From Oncorhynchus masou masou (lineage: Eukaryota; Chordata; Actinopteri; Salmoniformes; Salmonidae): DNA of 64,000 bases. The stretch is from positions 17,073,307 to 17,137,306 of the forward strand of contig NC_088238.1 in assembly GCF_036934945.1 (NCBI RefSeq), given 5' to 3'. Both the position numbers and the translations under genes were made by a program. The stretch's first letter is position 1; every line of letters begins with the position of its first letter. This document shows, in pieces, positions 43,501 through 57,476 of this stretch. The notes under the pieces are model-generated. The model had not been told where the DNA came from and searched no databases. It saw only the letters and a program-made list of their open reading frames with translations.

Positions 43501-43885
43501 TCTCTCAGTCTGACTCTACCACTCCTAATGACAGTGTCTCTCAGTCTGACTCTCACCACTGACTCTAGCCCTGACAGTGTCTCTAATCAGTCTGACTCTA
43601 CCACTCCTAATGACAGTGTCTCTCAGTCTGACTCTACCACTCCTAATGACAGTGTCTCTCAGTCTGACTCTACCACTCCTAATGACAGTGTCTCTCAGTC
43701 TGACTCTACCACTCCTAATGACAGTGTCTCTCAGTCTGACTCTACCACTCCTAATGACAGTGTCTCTCAGTCTGACTCTACCACTCCTAATGACAGTGTC
43801 TCTCAGTCTGACTCTATCACTCCTAATGGCAGTGTCTCTGTCTGACTCTACCACTCCTAATGACAGTGTCTCCTGACTCAGTCAT
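40590..43885. repeat. Large 34/36-bp minisatellite
   Basis: About 3.3 kb. Left part: 34-bp units TCACTCCTAATGGCAGTCTC plus TCAGTCCAACTGTA (spacing 34, e.g. 40621 to 40655). Right part (from about 43,200): 36-bp units CCACTCCTAATGACAGTGTC plus TCTCAGTCTGACTCTA. Between about 41,700 and 43,200 both types mix and many units are truncated or joined out of register. The 36-bp form is open in three frames (SQSDSTTPNDSV repeats), an artefact of 36 being a multiple of three. Confidence 0.95.
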
Positions 43886-44359
43886 ACCCTGTTAAATATT
43901 TACACCCTGCTGTGTTCAGAGTCGGGCACTTTATCATAATCCCCTTTTGATCTTTGTCTGATTCGTCAGTAGCTCAAGCCCTGGCAGAAATGGGGATTGC
44001 CCCCAAAAAGTAGTCCTCATCAATAGTTTGCTTTCACATGGATTTGTCTACTTTCTGTGTTCAGAGTTGCATGTGTGTGTGTTGGTCAACATATTGTCAT
44101 ATTTTGAAGAGCTGCATGTATACTCTCAAACTAACACACCAGAGGATGTTCTCTAAAATGGATGAGATAGGAATCATCTCTACTCAACCCTAACTCTCTC
44201 CTCTCTGTCAAGAGGTCTCCATGGAAACTAAGAGTAGTCAAGAGAAGTGTAGATAGAGAGTTGTATTACTAAATTATTCACAAGATTCCCTCCCTCTGAA
44301 GTCAGAAGATTCTAACTATTTTAGACAGAATTCCAGTATCTATTGGGACCAACTCAAAT

Positions 44360-44815
44360 GAAATCTTTGAAATGGGTGTCCTTTCTATAAAATGTGAATG
44401 TGAAATGGGTGTCCTTTCTATAAAATGTAGATGTGAAATGGGTGTCCTTTCTATAAAATGTAGATGTGAAATGGGTGTCCTTTCTATAAAATGTAGATGT
44501 GAAATGGGTGTCCTTTCTATAAAATGTAGACGTGAAATGGGTGTCCTTTCTATAAAATGTAGATGTGAAATGTGGAAATGGGTGTCCTTTCTATAAAATG
44601 TAGATGTGAAATGGGTGTCCTTTCTATAAAATGTAGATGTGAAATGGGTGTCCTTTCTATAAAATGTAGATGTGAAATGGGTGTCCTTTCTATAAAATGT
44701 AGATGTGAAATGGGTGTCCTTTCTATAAAATGTAGATGTGAAATGGGTGTCCTTTCTATAAAATGTAGACGTGAAATGGGTGTCCTTTCTTTAAAATGTA
44801 GATGTGAAATGTTAA
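44360..44815. repeat. 33-bp minisatellite
   Basis: About 13 copies of GAAATGGGTGTCCTTTCTAT plus AAAATGTAGATGT; one 9-bp partial unit (GAAATGTGG) near 44,567. The unit is open in frame (MGVLSIKCRCE), which is repeat-driven and not a protein gene. Confidence 0.95.
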
Positions 44816-45121
44816 ATCTCTAGACAAAATCTGATGATGCCACAATGAATTAACCCACTCAAGGTCTGAAGGTGTTTTTTTATTGTGGAATACAGGGAAC
44901 ATAATTAACATGAATTATATAATAATGAACAGGACAAAAATCTACAAATCCCCCATCTTTTAAACAAACACAACCATCTTTAAAAAAAAACCTCTTACCA
45001 TCAATTAGTAAACTCTTTCACTGCCAGCAGAGCCTGGTTGACAGTAGCACACCACCTGATATCCCTGAGCAGGGACAAATTGCTTAAGAACTCCACTTGT
45101 TTTTTCTGTAGAATTAGATCA

Positions 45122-45270
<149 letters not shown>

Positions 45271-46282
45271 GGTGTTGACACAGACAGTAAATGCAAATCA
45301 ATAAGTTAATAATCTTCTGATGAAATGAAATAAAACCTCTTCATTATATTACATTGAAATAGATAACATGCATCAGGGAGAACTTGTCTGCTGGGTATCC
45401 TGATACAGAAGACAATGTACACCTTTAGCACAGTCTAAAAATACCTACTGTTGGGCGTGAATACATGTTGTGCCTTGGATATGTTGGCATCCTTGATGGA
45501 ATCATTTGTAGTTTTGTCTTATTGGACTCTATGGTTTTGACTGGACATTTTTCTTGAATTTATCACTGTCATGATAAGCGCAGGGCAACTTTATGTGCAT
45601 CAGCATTAATCAGCATTAAATCCAGACCGTACTATACTGTATGTAACGCAAATATTCAGGCCAACTTGTTTATCGTGCATCAACAGCATGTACAATGTTT
45701 GGCCCCCAAAGCCCTCATGATATCATCAAATGGAGTAGAACTATGACTTCTGTTCCGTAGTCACATCCTAACTCAAATTAAGTTCTTTCGGAATACACAC
45801 AGGTCTCGGAGGGAGAATTTTAAATTAAAGTAAATAAATAAAAATGGGCCCAGAGATACGAGTCATCACGTAACCCCTCAGCTTTCGTCTTAGGAATGTT
45901 TTTTTGTTGTCTAATGAGGACTATCTCAGTCCTTGCACTGTGACCTCAGTAAAACTGCCTCTGAGTAGCCAAGGGTTGTCATCCTTGCTGTGTTGACTTG
46001 TGTAGCTAACCTCTCCCATCCTGATGTGACTCAACTGTGCTTCGACCCAGCTCAGGTCGTCATATCGACCCTAGAAACCCTCAGGCCTTCCCTTACTACC
46101 GTTCCAATGAGACTACTGATCTCAAACAGATTGGATTGGCCTTGGTATTCATCCCTGAGGCACACCAATCCCCTGGTCTCTATTTGCTCCATTCCTGGGG
46201 TTTCCCGCCTCTTTTTAGGTCCTTCACTCCTATTAAGGGGACCTCACTTGGGGCAATTTCCTGGTTTCCTGTGTCTGAGGGT

Positions 46283-49200
46283 TCAAGGCCCCTGCGTGGT
46301 CCTCAGACCCTGCCTCTCCATGATGTTCCACAACTTGCGCAGGTTGGACTGGGTGATGACGTCATCAGGCTTGAGCTGCAGCGCCCGCAGGTAGTTGGTC
46401 TCCGCCTCAGGCAGCCGCCCATTCAGATGGAGGATGGCGCCCAGATTCATCAAGGCTGCCGGGTACTGGGAAAGAGGGAGACCGAGGGAATGAGGGAGAG
46501 AGGAAAGGGAGAGGGAATTGATTAACATTTGCGTGTTACACTGTGGATTAGGTGACGCTCTGACAAAATTAAGTCTTTAGAAAGATATTGCTGTTGCTCA
46601 AAAGAATGTGGTTAATGGCTGGTGGGGTCAAACTCTTGTTGATGTTTGTGGTTTCCGGAGGTTGCTCAAATGCCAAGTGTTTATGTCATGCCGGGTTAAC
46701 ATTTATAATGATGTTAGCAAAGTCCTTAAGGAGTGGGAGGCTCTCTTCTACGATGGATAGGTCTAGATGCAGTATAGACTGTTTGTCTGGTTGGTAAGGT
46801 TGTCACGGTACCAGTATCACAAAATTCAACGGTATCGTGACAAGGAAACAAAACATGAAGCCAGGGGTACAACTTTCACTGGAGACGGGGGGCACGTCTC
46901 CCCCACATTCTGAAATTGCCTTTTTGTCCCCCCCTGTTTTATAATTGGAATGTGATACAAAATAAGGCAACGGTGTACTTTAGGACCATGCGGAAGCCTC
47001 CAAGAGGTCGGGGTAGGCTTTTTGGAGTGTTTATCCGAAATAAATATGTTGATATTATAATTATGTCCCCCCCACTTCTAAAACTAAAGTTGTGCCCCTT
47101 TATTTCTTCCGGGGGGGGGGACTGTGGGAGGGGTTTCGAATGGTTGAGGGACAGCTATTGGGGAACTGTGGGGGAATCTTGGAGGGTTCGGGTTTCACAA
47201 GATTATGCTCATGAAAAAGGAAACTATGACATATATTTTATATCACTATCATGCACACGCACTCTCACACAAGGATGGCTCTGTTGTGGAAAGACTGATA
47301 CATGTTTGATAGTGTCTTGATGCTGTATTGTTTATCCTTCATGTTCTAATACTTTAATGTTACCCCTTCCTTGTGTTTTTTGTAATAAATAATTATTTCA
47401 AAAAATATTTCAAAATATTTCAAAAGTTGGCCATACTTAATTTCTTGAGGAAAACAGGTTGGAAACAAGCAACCTTATGTTGTCACCCAGAATCATGTTT
47501 CTTTTCTAAGCTATAGCAAACAATGTTACATACAGTCATTTCTTTTTAAAGGACCAAATAGTTGAATCTGCTTTGTGTTTTCCTTCGTGATAACCCTACT
47601 GGATAGGTCTAGATGCAGTTTAGTGATCAGGTAGTCTCAGACAGTACATGCCCTTGAATTCAACTCCTGGCAAACTCTTTCAAATTCACCCTCCCATAAG
47701 ACCTCTATTTAATGCAGATTCTCATATGCAAGACGTTTTACAGGTGACCTGCCAGGTTTTTGCTATGGATTAAAAACGAGGCTTTGTTAACTTGACTTGA
47801 AGCTGAGTTAATTCAATGGCCATTCAATTATCCCATTTGACCTCGCAGTAGCTGGTCTGATTTCAGAAAGAGTTTTTCCCTTGACGGGGCTGTGGTGTAA
47901 TGACCTTTAAAACTGAATGAATAAAAAGTTAGTAGTACAGATTGTCTGTGTTGGGCTGGATGCCATGTTGTGAAGAGTATAGAGCAGTATATTTCCCATA
48001 AAGTAGAACTTGTTGAAGATACAGTATGAAGGGAGGGTTATTTGACAGAGAGGATGTTACTGGATGCAGAGATGTCTTACATGGCACAGTATGAAATCTC
48101 AGAACACAGATAGATTATATGATATTCGGCTCAATTGTACTCAGTTCCAACTTTGGTCTCTCTCTGCAGAGTTAAAGAGGGTTATGCCAATATGCCTTGA
48201 AGCTCATCGTTCCATAAAAGTCTGTCTCTCCAGCTGTCAACTAAGCTAAGCTAATGGGAACAGAGCAGGTTACTCGTTTTGTCTTGAGCTACAGTTCTCA
48301 CCAGGAACTTATACACTAGTCGGTGTGTGTGTGCATGCGTGCATGTGTGTGTTTGAGTATGCATGTGTGTATGCGCGCATGTGTGTGTAGGTGTGTGTAT
48401 GCACACCTACCTGTGTGTGAGTGCTTGTGTATTAGTGAATGTGAGCACATGTACAGTATCTGTGTTTTTAAGGGTGCTATTTAATCAAATGGCCCTTTGA
48501 TGTGGCCAAGTGAAACCACCAAGTCGTAACTGAGTATGGAGGGAAGGGATCTCTAGTCTGGGCTCCGGAGCCCTGCAGTATGCCACCGCAAACACACCCA
48601 GATCCCAGTCTCACCTCTGGCTCTCCCAGCACCCTCCAGACCGGACATTTCCACATGCCTGTGAACCCGACTGTGGGGTCAGGGTTGAAGGAGTTGAGAT
48701 GCAACTAAAGTTTTTTTTCCAGATAGGAGTTTACACGCCTCTTTAGGTGGTTAGCTTTTACTGTGAGTTTTCTATTTGTACAAAGTTTGACTCTCTTGAG
48801 CATACTTTAACAACTCCAGAGACCAATAAGGCATCTGTATTGTAGCACTAACTAGTCTTTACCCTATTCCTTTCCAGACAGGGCTTCATAAAGAACCCAG
48901 ACACAACATCAAGAACACTTGGAACCAAAACTGTCCACTGAAACCAATAGAAACCAAACTCTGCTTTGGCTGTTAACTTCCTACTGCAGGTCAGGAGACA
49001 CCATGGCTCTCTATAGGCTGAGCAGACAGAGGCTGTTGGAGATAGATTAACGTCCTCTAGCATTGTAAACAGCACCCAGGGTGAGACACAGGAGACACCA
49101 TGGCTCTCTATAGGCTGAGCAGACAGAGGCTGGTGGAGATAGATTAACATCCTCTAGCATTGTAAACAGCACCCAGGGTGAGACACAGGAGACACCATGG

Positions 49201-52200
49201 CTCTCTATAGGCTGAGCAGACAGAGGCTGGTGGAGATAGATTAACGTCCTCTAGCATTGTAAACAGCACCCAGGGTGAGACACAGGAGACAACATGGCTC
49301 TCTATAGGCTGAGCAGACAGAGGTGGAGATAGATTAATGTCCTCTAGCATTGTAAACAGCACCCAGGGTGAGACACAGGAGACAGGAGAGGCACCATGGC
49401 TCTCTATAGGCTGAGCAGACAGAGGCTGGTGGAGATAGATTAACGTCCTCTAGCATTGTGAGACACAGGAGACACCAAAGGCAGCAGACAGAGGCTGGTG
49501 GAGGGTCCTCTAGCATTGAGACACAGGAGACACCATGGCTCTCTATAGGCTGAGCAGACACAGGAGACACCATGGCTCTCTATAGGCTGAGCAGACAGAG
49601 GCTGTTGGAGATAGATTAACGTCCTCTAGCATTGTAAACAGCACCCAGGGTGAGACACACACCATGGCTCTCTATAGGCTGAGCAGACAGAGGCTGTTGG
49701 AGGATTAATGTCCTCTAGCATTGTAAACAGAGACACGTCCTCTAGCATTGTAAACACCCAGGGTGAGACCAGACACCATGGCTCTCTATAGGCTGAGCAG
49801 ACAGAGGCTGTAGGCTGGAGATAGATTAATGTCCTCTAGCATTGTAAACAGCACCCAGGGTGAGACACAGGAGACACCATGGCTCTCTATAGGCTGAGCA
49901 GACAGATGGAGATAGATTAACGTCTCTATTGTGTGAGACACAGGAGACACCATGGCTCTCTATAGGCTAGCATTAATGGCCTCTAGCATTGACAGCACCC
50001 AGAGGCTGTTGGAGATAGATTAACGTCCTCTAGCATTGTAAACAGCACCCAGGGTGAGACACAGGAGACACCATGGCTCTCTATAGGCTGAGCAGACAGA
50101 GGCTGGTGGAGATAGATTAACGTCCTCTGAGCAGACAGGGAGGAGACACCATGGCTCTCTATAGGCTGAGCAGACAGATAGATTGAGCAACGAGGCTGGT
50201 GGAGATAGATTAATGTCCTCTAGCATTGTAAACAGCACCCAGGGTGAGACACAGGAGACACCATGGCTCTCTATAGGCTGAGCAGACAGAGGCTGGTTGG
50301 AGATAGATTAACGTCCTCTAGCATTGTAAACAGCACCCAGGGTGAGACACAGGAGACACATGGCTCTCTATAGGCTGAGCCAGATGATTAACGTCCTCTA
50401 GCATTGTCTCTATAGGCTGAGCAGACAGAGGCTGGTGGAGATAGATTAACGTCCTCTAGCATTGTAAACAGCACCTAGCATTGTAAACAGAAATGGTAAC
50501 CCACGGGACACAGGTGAGACACAGGCATTGTAAACAGCACCCAGGGTGAGACACAGGGACACCATGGCTCTCTATAGGCTGAGCAGACATGGAGATAGAT
50601 TAATGTCCTCTAGCATTGTAAACAGCACCCAGGGTGAGACACAGGAGACACCATGGCTCTCTATAGGCTGAGCAGACAGAGGCTGGTGGAGATAGATTAA
50701 CGTCCTCTAGCATTGTAAACAAACCCAGCAGGAGACACCATGGGTGAGAGGCTGGTGGGATAGACACGTCCTCTAGCATTGGCTCATCTCTCTATAGGCT
50801 GAGCAGACAGAGGCTGGTGGAGATAGATTAATGTCCTCTAGCATTGTAAACAGCACCCAGGGTGAGACACAGGAGACACCATGGCTCTCTATAGGCTGAG
50901 CAGACAGAGGCTGTTGGAGATAGATTAACGTCCTCTAGCATTGTAAACAGCACCCAGGTGAGACACAGGAGACACCATGGCTCTCTATAGGCTGAGCAGA
51001 CAGAGGGTCCTCTAGCATTGTAAACAGCACCCAGGGTGAGACACAGGAGACACCATGGCTCTCTATAGGCTGAGCAGACAGAGGCTGGTGGAGATAGATT
51101 AACGTCCTCTAGCATTGTAAACAGCACCCAGGGTGAGACACAGGAGACACCATGGCTCTCTATAGGCTGAGCAGACAGAGGCTGGTGGAGATAGATTAAC
51201 GTCCTCTAGCATTGTAAACAGCACCCAGGGTGAGACACAGGAGACACCATGGCTCTCTATAGGCTGAGCAGACAGAGGCTGGTGGAGATGAGCAGACAGA
51301 TTAGATGTCCTCTAGCATTGTAAACAGCACCCAGGGTGAGACACAGGAGACACCATGGCTCTCTATAGGCTGAGCAGACAGAGGCTGGTGGAGATAGATT
51401 AACGTCCTCTAGCATTGTAAACAGCACCCAGGGTGAGACACAGGAGACACCATGGCTCTCTCTGAGCAGACAGAGGCTGGTGGAGATAGATTAACGTCCT
51501 CTAGCATTGTAAACAGCACCCAGGGTGAGACACAGGAGACACCATGGGTGGACAGAGGCTGGTGGAGATAGATTAATGTCCTCTAGCATTGTAAACAGCA
51601 CCCAGGGTGAGACACAGGAGACACCATGGCTCTCTATAGGCTGAGCAGACAGAGGCTGGTGGAGATAGATTAACGTCCTCTAGCATTGTAAACAGCACCC
51701 AGGGTGAGACACAGGAGACACCATGGCTCTCTATAGGCTGAGCAGACAGAGGCTGGTGGAGATAGATTAACGTCCTCTAGCATTGTAAACAGCACCCAGG
51801 GTGAGACACAGGAGATGCCCCAGACAGTCATTACAGGGTCCTCTGTTTACATGTGTACACTCACTGGAGCCAGAAAGCCATGCCGGAGATCGCTCTCTCT
51901 CAAAGCTGAGGCGGTGAATAATGTGGTGGGGCTGGTCGGATCCAAACAAAACCTTTACCCAAGGATGACAGTAGCTGTTGACCTTGGTTATTTCGGCAAG
52001 TCTCAATGATATAATTTTTTACATTTGCGTAATTTAGCAGGCGCTCTTATCCAGAGTGACTGCATACATTTTTCGTACTGGTCCCCCGTGGGAATTGAAC
52101 CCACAACCCTGGCCGGCAAACAACATGCTCTACCAACTGAGCCACACAGGACATATCATTTCCTCAAAATGGATATCCACAGTATAATTTTCAATCTAAA

Positions 52201-55200
52201 TTCCATTCAATTTGGAATTTGATTTGCACGATGGAGAAAGCTAACTGAATTGAAATGAAAGTGGCCTGAACTCAACAGTGTTGCATCGCATAGTAATTCA
52301 GTAAACCCAATATCAACTGCCTAACAAGAAATGGTAACCACTCTGTATACGGTCAACAATGATCTTTTATTGTGGCACCCTCAGAGTCCAACTGACCTCT
52401 GTTTCACCCAGCAAAAGCTGCCCACCATTTCCCCAACACACAGTATGGTCTTTCTCAGCAGGTGTTGGTTGAGCTGCATATTAACACATTGTTATGGACA
52501 TGAGCTCCACGATTCAACTCTGATACGTTTTCCATAGGGCTACTCGCTACTCGCTCTACACAGAGGAAATGTACTGAACTGATGATTGGAACAGTGGAAC
52601 AGAGACTTAAGTTATAACAGATTCAAATCTAAGGCTGATAATATAGTATATAGTATATGGGCATTGTCACATTAATCACACTCTATTTGAAACTGCAATG
52701 TATGTACTGCGTTTAGGGATAGTAACTTTGCGGTTGTGAATAGTTTAAGGAACAGAGAAAACAAAACACAAATGCAGTCAGACCTAACGGCCCATTAGGA
52801 ATTAGAACGTGTGGTAACTCTGTCTGTCATCCTCTGTTGCACTCTGAAGTTTTTGGTTTTTCTCTCGAAGCTACACTCCTTTGACAAATTGTCTTTCCCA
52901 GCACGTCTGGCCACAGATGTTGAATTTTTCATGACCCGAAACCCTTTTGGATTAAGTTGATATTTGAGGACTTGACATTCGCTAAGCAGACAGGCACAGC
53001 GAAATGTCAAAGACAAGAGGGGCTTTACTTCCGAATAATGACTGAGTGTAAGCCCTTGACTTGTTGGAGAGTGTGGATTAGAGGACCTTGGCCTTTCTGT
53101 GAATTACACTGAATAATAAATACAACTGTCTGACTGGGAACTGTTGTGAAGGACACCGAGACACGGACATACCGACTAACTTCTGTTACAGACAAACTGA
53201 TTGTGAAGGACACCGAGACACGGACATACCGACTAACTTCTGTTACAGACAAACTGATTGTGAAGGACACCGAGACACGGACATACCGACTAACTTCTGT
53301 TACAGACAAACTGATTGTGAAGGACACACAGACACGGACATACCGACTAACTTCTGTTACAGACAAACTGATTGTGAAGAACACCGAGACACGGACATAC
53401 CGACTAACTTCTGTTACAGACAAACTGATTGTGAAGGACACACAGACACGGACATACCGACTAACTTCTGTTACAGACAAACTGATTGTGAAGGACACAC
53501 AGACACGGACATACCGACTAACTTCTGTTACAGACAAACTGATTGTGAAGGACACCGAGACACGGACATACCGACTAACTTCTGTTACAGACAAACTGAT
53601 TGTGAAGGACACCGAGACACGGACATACCGACTAACTTCTGTTACAGACAAACTGATTGTGAAGGACACACAGACACGGACATACCGACTAACTTCTGTT
53701 ACAGACAAACTGATTGTGAAGGACACCGAGACACGGACATACCAGACTAACTTCTGTTACAGACAAACTGATTGTGAAGAACACGAGACACGGACATAGA
53801 CTAACTTCTGTTACAGACAAACTGATTGTGAAGGACACACAGACAGACTAACTTCTGTTACAGACAAACTGATTGTGAAGGACAGTGAGACACGGACATA
53901 CCGACTAACTTACCATTTACAGACAAACTGATTGTGAAGGACACCAAACGGACATACCGACTAACTTCTGTTACAGACAAACTGATTGTGAAGGACACCA
54001 AACACACAGACATACCGACTCCAACTTCTGTTACAGACAAACTGATTGTGAAGGACACCGAAACGGACATCCAGACTAACTTCTGTTACAGACAAACTGC
54101 CTGAAGCTAACTCTCCAGACTCCAAACAGACATCCAGCTAACTCTTACAGACAAACTGATTGTGAAGGACACCAGACACGGACATACCAGACTAACTTCT
54201 GTTACAGACAAACTGATTGTGAAGCTAACTCTCCAGACACGGACATACCGACTAACTTCTGTTACAGACAAACTGATTGTGAAGAACACACAGACACGGA
54301 CATACAAACAGCCTCCAGCTTTCCAGACTCCAAACAGCCTCCAGCTGTTGCACTTCCATTTCAAAAGCTTTACTGTCAGATATCAACTTAAATCCAGACT
54401 CCCAGAAAACTCCCTCCAGACTCCAAACAGCCTCCAGCTAACTCTCCAGACCCAAACAGCCTCAGCTGACTTCCAGTTACTTCCAGACTCCAAACAGCCT
54501 CCAGCTAACTTTCCAGACTCCAAAACTATTCCCCAGGCTAACTCTCCAGACTTCAAACAGCCTCCAGCTAACTCAGTCAGACTTAAAATAAGTTAAATAA
54601 AACTCTGATAAAGACTCCAAACAACCTCCAGCTAACTCTCCAGACTCCAAACAGCCTCCAGCTAACTCTCCAGACTCCAAACGGCCTCCAGCTGACTCTC
54701 CAGACTCCAAACAGCCTCCAGCTAACTTTCCAGACTCCAAACAGCCTCCAGCTAACTCTCCAGACTCCAAACAGCCTCCAGCTAACTCTCCAGCCTCCAG
54801 CTAACTCTCCAGACTTCAAACAGCCTCCAGCTAACTCTCCAGACTTCAAACAGCCTCCAGCTAACTCTCCAGACTTCAAACAGCCTCCAAGCTAACTCTC
54901 CAGACTTCAAACAGCCTCCAGCTAACTCTCCAGACTTCAAACAGCCTCCAAGCTAACTCTCCTGAGTCAAAATGGCGCATAAGTCAGTGAGCGTGGAAAA
55001 CCTCATCTACACCTATCTAAAACACACGTCCTTATGACTCTATATTACCCTCTCTCTCATAGCACTCCCCCACGCATCCACTCCCTTTGAAAGGACTGAT
55101 TGATGCTCTGCAGAGAGAGAGCTCTACCTTCATCTCTAACCATAGAATCAGAGATCCTGCTCTCCAGTTCTAACAAACAATGGGAGGCATTGATGGAGCA

Positions 55201-57389
55201 GTCATGGTGGACTAGGGCTGATTGTGTGTAATGGTGGAGTGTGTGTATGTGTGTGTGTGCGTGTCCACCAGTTTGAGTAAGAAAGGCTCATTGGGCCAAG
55301 GTACTCACGTCTGGTCTGAGGTTTGCCGCGCGCTCATAATGCCGCTCTGCTGCCTTGTTTAGACTGGCCTGTCTGGAGAGGGAGATAGTGAAATACAGAG
55401 ATGAGGGAGGGAGAGATGGCAAGAGGAGGAAGGGCAATAGAGGTCGTCATTACACACGGCTTACACAGAGTCTGACAGTATTACCGTGACATGACGGCAG
55501 AAAGAGTTACGTATTGGATAGAGAAGCATTCTTTCATTATAATTTAATATTTCCCATAAAGTATTGAGATCCTGAGGGCACTGTGATGCTGAAAAATACT
55601 CCCTCAAATGACTCTGAAACACTATGCTGCATATATTTCTGAGACTAACTGCACTTAGTATGTTAAGGCTAATTAGATAAAGGCAGAAGTCTTTTCAGAC
55701 ATATTCATAAGGTGTATGACTCAGGGAAATATGTCTCTATTAACTTTGCATAAAGTCTGCCTTGGGCTTGTAGTGCTTCATCATTCCATTCATATCAAGT
55801 TCATGCCTGACTCTTCAGATCCATTCTCCATCCATTCAACAACGTCTTTCATTTAAATGTGTCAACTTTTTGAAGGCGTTGGTGTTTCCCACTGCATCTG
55901 AGAGAATCTACACAATCTACAATGTTGGGAGAATCTGGAGCTTGGAAACGCTGACACTACGCAACAGGTAAGGACTTTGACTTTGATTTTCACAGGTCCA
56001 AACTTGGTGCTACCCTATTGGTCTCTGTCAAGAAGAGCCATGGGGTGTACAAGGATATGGCAAACCACTGCTACGGTCTGGATGAAGACCGATGATCACT
56101 GAGTTTCAGAACAAAGTACGTTTTCCCAGTCTAATGCTTGATGTTGACAATAATTTAGTGGCATCCAAAGTGTCAAATAGTTATTTATTTGCCGTACAGA
56201 ACAGAGAGTAAGAGGTGCATTTTGACCAGCATTAATACACCCAAAGACATGTCTGCATCAGAATGTCTCAGCACAGTCCTAAGAGTGTCGTATTACAGGA
56301 TGAGTTGAGTGAATATGTCATGCTATTTTTTCCTCAATGCAGTAGGCTTATATCGAAGAGGGCCAGAATATGATGATCTGTCTCTCCGTTTTTCCTCCCC
56401 ACATCCAAGCAGCAGTCCCCTTGCCGAGCAGTCGACATAGAACTCTCCTCCAGCACATCACTTTGGATGAAGGATGCTGTAGCTTCAATTACTTTTCCAG
56501 ACATGTGGAGCAAAAAGGAATTAAGAGACGTCGTTTCCAATACTTCCTCCAGTTGCAGTGAGTTGGGAGGATTTGCAGTCCCCTATTTCAAACGTACAAA
56601 ATGTATGTGCTGTCTGTGCTCACACTTGCCAAGCCGAACGGCAAATTCTCCCGAGGTATGCCTGTGTTTCTTTACAAGCCCTGGACTGAAACGTCACTAG
56701 CATGAATCAAAACTACAACCGCTGTTTCCATGTGTTGTATATTAACTATAAAACCAGTTGAACCATACAAACGACTTAAAATGGACCGTCTCCATGCAAA
56801 CTGCTATTATCTTATTAAACGTCAGACCTGAAGTGTCTCTGAGTGTGTTAGCGGGCACAATGCAATATTGATTGAGTCGTGAATGATGAAATGCCTTGGC
56901 AACCAACTCTCTATCACCGTTGAAATAACCTTTCAGAGACACCTTCTGCTATTTTCACGCCTAAGACATCTGAATACATCCAACAGAAACTCTACATGCG
57001 CTGAAGACCTACAGTATTGTAAGGCTTTATAAACACATTTGATTGATACTCGTTAAAGTATGATTGGGCAGCATTTGCAAAAATACCAGGCACTCTTTAA
57101 ACACTGTAATACCGTTTTCATACGCTGTCACACCCACCTGAGCATGTGAGCGGCACTGAAGACCACATCAAACTCTGAGCTGTCCAGATCTGCAGCTCTC
57201 TCTGCCACCTCTGCTGCCTCTGCCAGACGAGACTGCTCCAGCAGAAACTGGCCTGTCCATTAGACAGACAGAAACAGAGACCGAGAAAGAGATGGAAAGA
57301 GATGAAGGGGAGGCAGGGAGAGGGAGAGAGGGAGAGAGGGAGGAGACAAAAAAAGGGAAAGAGAGAGAGACAGTGAGACACCGAGGGGA

Positions 57390-57476
<87 letters not shown>

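Noticed and set aside
43402..43876. Ser/Asp/Thr-rich 12-residue repeat protein
   Set aside because: Product of the 36-bp array, open on both strands and in several frames.
46037..46525. Plus-strand open frame of 162 codons
   Set aside because: Antisense to the last tmtc2 exon; the minus-strand exon has family similarity and splice sites.
53025..53799. 19-residue repeat proteins on both strands
   Set aside because: Product of the 57-bp array; no flanking coding sequence.
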